A stretch of DNA of 8,027 nucleotides from CAZUFB01 sp048173955. GTDB lineage: Bacteria; Actinomycetota; Coriobacteriia; Coriobacteriales; UMGS124. Shown piece after piece: positions 6,803 to 8,027 of the stretch. The stretch's first letter is position 1. Every line of letters starts with the position of its first letter. The notes beneath the pieces are model-generated. The model searched no databases, was not told the origin of the DNA, and saw nothing but the letters and a program-made list of their open reading frames with translations. Location: assembly GCA_048173955.1 (NCBI GenBank), contig DBEYOB010000017.1:1-8027 (forward strand), written 5' to 3'. A program made the position numbers and the translations under genes.

Positions 6803-6952
6803 GTGCCGCCGCGACGTTCATCAGGTCTCCCCAAATACGTGCCGTGGGGACCGAGGCCCCTCGCCGGCCGGGCGTCCGCGCGCGGGGCGCACGCGCGCGA
6901 CGCCGCGGCGTGCCGCCCAGAAATATGTGCGGTGCGACGGTGCAGCAAAACG

Positions 6953-6983
6953 AAAAAGGCCGGGCGGGTTCCCCCGTCCGGCC
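6953..6983 (-). terminator. Intrinsic terminator of tRNA-Val copy A
   Basis: Same hairpin as the other copy, with a full G-C pair in place of the G-U pair: GGCCGG/CCGGCC outer arms, one C/A mismatch, CGGG/CCCG inner arms and a GGAA loop, followed by five U. It should separate this tRNA from the downstream copy. Confidence 0.9.
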
Positions 6984-6994
6984 TGGATTCTCGA

Positions 6995-7069
6995 TGGTGG
7001 GCGTTACAAGATTTGAACTTGTGGCCTCTTCCGTGTCAGGGAAGCGCTCTCCCCCTGAGCTAAACGCCC
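6995..7069 (-). tRNA. tRNA-Val(GAC), copy A
   Basis: Identical 75-nt valine tRNA with anticodon GAC and encoded CCA. The mature 5' end directly follows a 10-bp palindrome ATCGGCCGAT in the leader (7070-7079). Confidence 0.97.
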
Positions 7070-7099
7070 ATCGGCCGATGTCTCAATCGGCAGGAATGC

Positions 7100-7129
7100 A
7101 TTCTCGCCGAAACCCAGGGTGGAATGCAA
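7100..7129 (-). promoter_or_regulatory. Candidate promoter of tRNA-Val copy A
   Basis: Minus-strand TTGCAT (7129-7124), 18-nt spacer, then GAGAAT (7105-7100). The -10 position matches that of copy B exactly after the 325-bp offset, which supports both assignments. Overlapping structure: an imperfect hairpin with arms 7134-7141/7167-7173 and 7147-7151/7158-7162 lies just upstream, between this promoter and the 146-aa gene, with no U-run. Confidence 0.5.
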
Positions 7130-7203
7130 GCGGTTGGTGCGCACGATGCCCATCAGAGGGCAGAATCGCACAACTTGCACACATCGGCACCCTCGCCGCG
7201 CAC

Positions 7204-7644
7204 CTACCGTGCCGCAAGGGCCGCCTCCACCAGGTCGGCCTCCTCGCCGTCGATGCGGCGGAACACGTAGCGCGTCCTGCGCGTCACCAGCGTGCAGACG
7301 TCGCGACCGGCCCCGTCGGCCCGCCCCTCCTGGATCTCGCCGGAGGACGTCCTCAGGATGTCGCGCGTAGCGCGCAGCGATCCGTCGGGCTCGCGGTAGA
7401 CCAGGCACCGCACCTGGACGACCCACAGGCCCGACCCCATCGCGTCCTCGGCGAAGGTCGCCCGACCATAGGATCCCACGTAGGCCGTGCGCCAATTGGT
7501 CGTCCCCAGGGGCGCCCCCTGCGGGTCGGTGAGCTCCTCGATGCGCACGAGGCCCTTCTCGCGCACGCGCCATACCTGGCCGTGCATCAGAACAACGTCA
7601 TCGTCCACCGGCTTGAACAGTGAAGTCTCATCGCCGTCGACCAT
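7204..7644 (-). CDS. Hypothetical protein, 146 aa, unrecognised
   Basis: I do not recognise this family. The start ATG at 7644 is well supported by a near-perfect AAGGAGG 8 nt upstream; the frame stays open up to 7920 but that extension runs through a promoter and into the tRNA-Gly gene, so it is not coding. The protein is soluble-looking (no signal peptide or membrane segment), with an acidic start (DGDETSLFKPVDDDVV) and a middle rich in predicted beta strands: HGQVWRVREKGLVRI (21-35), WRTAYVGSYGRATF (51-64), LWVVQVRCLVYREPDG (73-88) and CTLVTRRTRYVFRRIDGEE (117-135). It ends in an Ala-rich helix. Such spacing resembles a small beta-barrel or sheet domain, but this is a guess. It stands alone between tRNA genes with its own promoter candidate. 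Codon composition resembles the neighbours, so there is no sign of recent transfer. Confidence 0.82.
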   Translation of the reverse strand: MVDGDETSLFKPVDDDVVLMHGQVWRVREKGLVRIEELTDPQGAPLGTTNWRTAYVGSYGRATFAEDAMGSGLWVVQVRCLVYREPDGSLRATRDILRTSSGEIQEGRADGAGRDVCTLVTRRTRYVFRRIDGEEADLVEAALAAR

Positions 7645-7746
7645 ACGCCCGTCCTCCTTGCATGCCCCTCCGGGGGCACCGTTGAACGCATCCGGAAGGT
7701 GGCGCCGCGACGATCCGGCATCGCCTTCCGAGCTTATCGTGAGGCT

Positions 7747-7776
7747 ATAGTAGCCCACGGGAAGCCGCCTTCCCAA
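7747..7776 (-). promoter_or_regulatory. Candidate promoter of the 146-aa gene
   Basis: Minus-strand TTGGGA (7776-7771), 18-nt spacer, TACTAT (7752-7747). The predicted start near 7740 gives a leader of about 95 nt before the AAGGAGG and ATG. It supports the short start at 7644 rather than the longer open frame. Confidence 0.55.
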
Positions 7777-7852
7777 CTTTTGGCACGCTTTTCCCCCAGC
7801 GGGGCGCCTGCCGTCGCATAAAGCCCGCATATGTGTGCAAAGCATGGACGAC

Positions 7853-7881
7853 TTGCGCGGTGAGGCCGCGTTGCGTATAGT
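7853..7881 (+). promoter_or_regulatory. Promoter of the tRNA-Gly gene
   Basis: TTGCGC (7853-7858), 17-nt spacer, TATAGT (7876-7881), with a predicted start about 6 nt before the mature tRNA 5' end at 7894. Spacing is ideal for the housekeeping sigma factor. Confidence 0.7.
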
Positions 7882-7893
7882 ACCTACTCGCAC

Positions 7894-7969
7894 GCGGACA
7901 TGGCTCAGTTGGTAGAGCACAACCTTGCCAAGGTTGGGGTCGCGGGTTCGAGCCCCGTTGTCCGCTCCA
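7894..7969 (+). tRNA. tRNA-Gly(GCC)
   Basis: A 76-nt cloverleaf: acceptor arms GCGGACA/TGTCCGC, D-arm GCTC/GAGC with AGTTGGTA loop, anticodon stem CAACC/GGTTG with loop TTGCCAA (anticodon GCC, glycine GGC/GGU), T-arm GCGGG-TTCGAGC-CCCGT (G-T closing pair), discriminator T and encoded CCA. Confidence 0.97.
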
Positions 7970-7980
7970 TGCCTACTTGA

Positions 7981-8004
7981 GGGCCGGTCACCACCGGCCC
8001 TTTT
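7981..8004 (+). terminator. Terminator-like hairpin after tRNA-Gly
   Basis: A perfect 8-bp stem GGGCCGGT/ACCGGCCC (7981-7988, 7993-8000) with CACC loop is followed by four U. It looks like an intrinsic terminator, but its U-run is short and the putative next tRNA starts only 6 nt later, so it may be leaky or act as a processing signal. Confidence 0.7.
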
Positions 8005-8009
8005 GCTAC

Positions 8010-8027
8010 GGCGACGTCGCCAAGTGG
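8010..8027 (+). tRNA. Partial tRNA, probably tRNA-Cys (5' end only)
   Basis: The last 18 bases, GGCGACG-TC-GCCA-AGTGG, match the acceptor strand, positions 8-9, D-stem and D-loop start typical of bacterial cysteine tRNAs. The anticodon lies beyond the window, so identity rests on the 5' end alone. tRNA-Gly followed by tRNA-Cys is a common bacterial arrangement. Confidence 0.65.

Larger units (their letters stand above)
6948..7096 (-). repeat. Direct repeat copy A: tRNA-Val transcription unit
   Basis: Partner of the block at 6623-6771, with two mismatches in 149 bp. Between the two blocks lie 176 bp of non-coding, very GC-rich sequence containing several self-complementary stretches (for example GGGG/CCCC arms near 6845-6860) and the promoter of copy B. 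Confidence 0.95.

Noticed and set aside
6669..7063. Two open frames ending in the same peptide (DLNLWPLPCQGSALPLS) at both tRNA-Val copies
   Set aside because: These are translations of the antisense strand of tRNA-Val; such peptides are a well-known false-annotation artefact. The real feature is the tRNA duplication.
6670..7069. tRNA-Val pair as a possible integration (att) site for a genomic island
   Set aside because: The repeat contains the whole tRNA with its terminator, the intervening 176 bp hold no integrase or cargo gene, and the flanks are ordinary housekeeping genes.
7175..7840. 10-bp inverted repeat TTGCACACAT / ATGTGTGCAA flanking the 146-aa gene
   Set aside because: In an 8-kb window a number of 10-bp inverted matches are expected by chance, and there are no target-site duplications or transposase, so it is not evidence for a mobile element.

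Overview
The window is a high-GC bacterial chromosome segment, densely packed with conserved housekeeping-type genes. Shine-Dalgarno sequences are strong (AGGAGG-like), GTG and TTG starts occur, CCA ends are encoded in the tRNA genes, and codon third positions are G/C-rich throughout. The gene set (XseA, YugP-type metallopeptidase, RNase D, diacylglycerol-kinase-like lipid kinase, TerC, fused ThrE exporter) suggests a high-GC Gram-positive, possibly a Coriobacteriia-type actinobacterium. That placement is inference from gene content and composition; no phylogenetic marker is present.

Layout. Positions 1-1665 (minus strand) hold a two-gene operon: yugP-type membrane Zn peptidase, then xseA, which runs off the left edge of the window. 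Positions 1786-2940 (minus) hold RNase D. It diverges from a lipid kinase gene (3023-3940, plus) across a short shared promoter region. The lipid kinase converges on a terC-family membrane protein gene (4088-5011, minus), which ends at a very strong intrinsic terminator (4006-4055). Upstream of terC, also on the minus strand, lies a single-polypeptide ThrE-type amino-acid exporter (5194-6603).

Positions 6623-7096 contain two copies of one transcription unit, tRNA-Val(GAC) plus its own intrinsic terminator. They form a 149-bp direct repeat with only two mismatches and differ in their promoters. Positions 7204-7644 (minus) hold a 146-aa protein I do not recognise. The right end carries a tRNA-Gly(GCC) gene on the plus strand, a terminator-like hairpin, and the first 18 bases of what looks like tRNA-Cys.

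The genes do not form one pathway. xseA and rnd concern nucleic-acid processing (DNA repair and RNA 3'-end trimming). The lipid kinase, TerC, YugP and ThrE are membrane-associated housekeeping or transport functions. The most unusual part is 6600-7100: the tRNA-Val duplication has ends that coincide with the predicted transcript ends, and a terminator sits about 25 bp upstream of thrE. I found no phage, insertion sequence, CRISPR, toxin-antitoxin or defence module.
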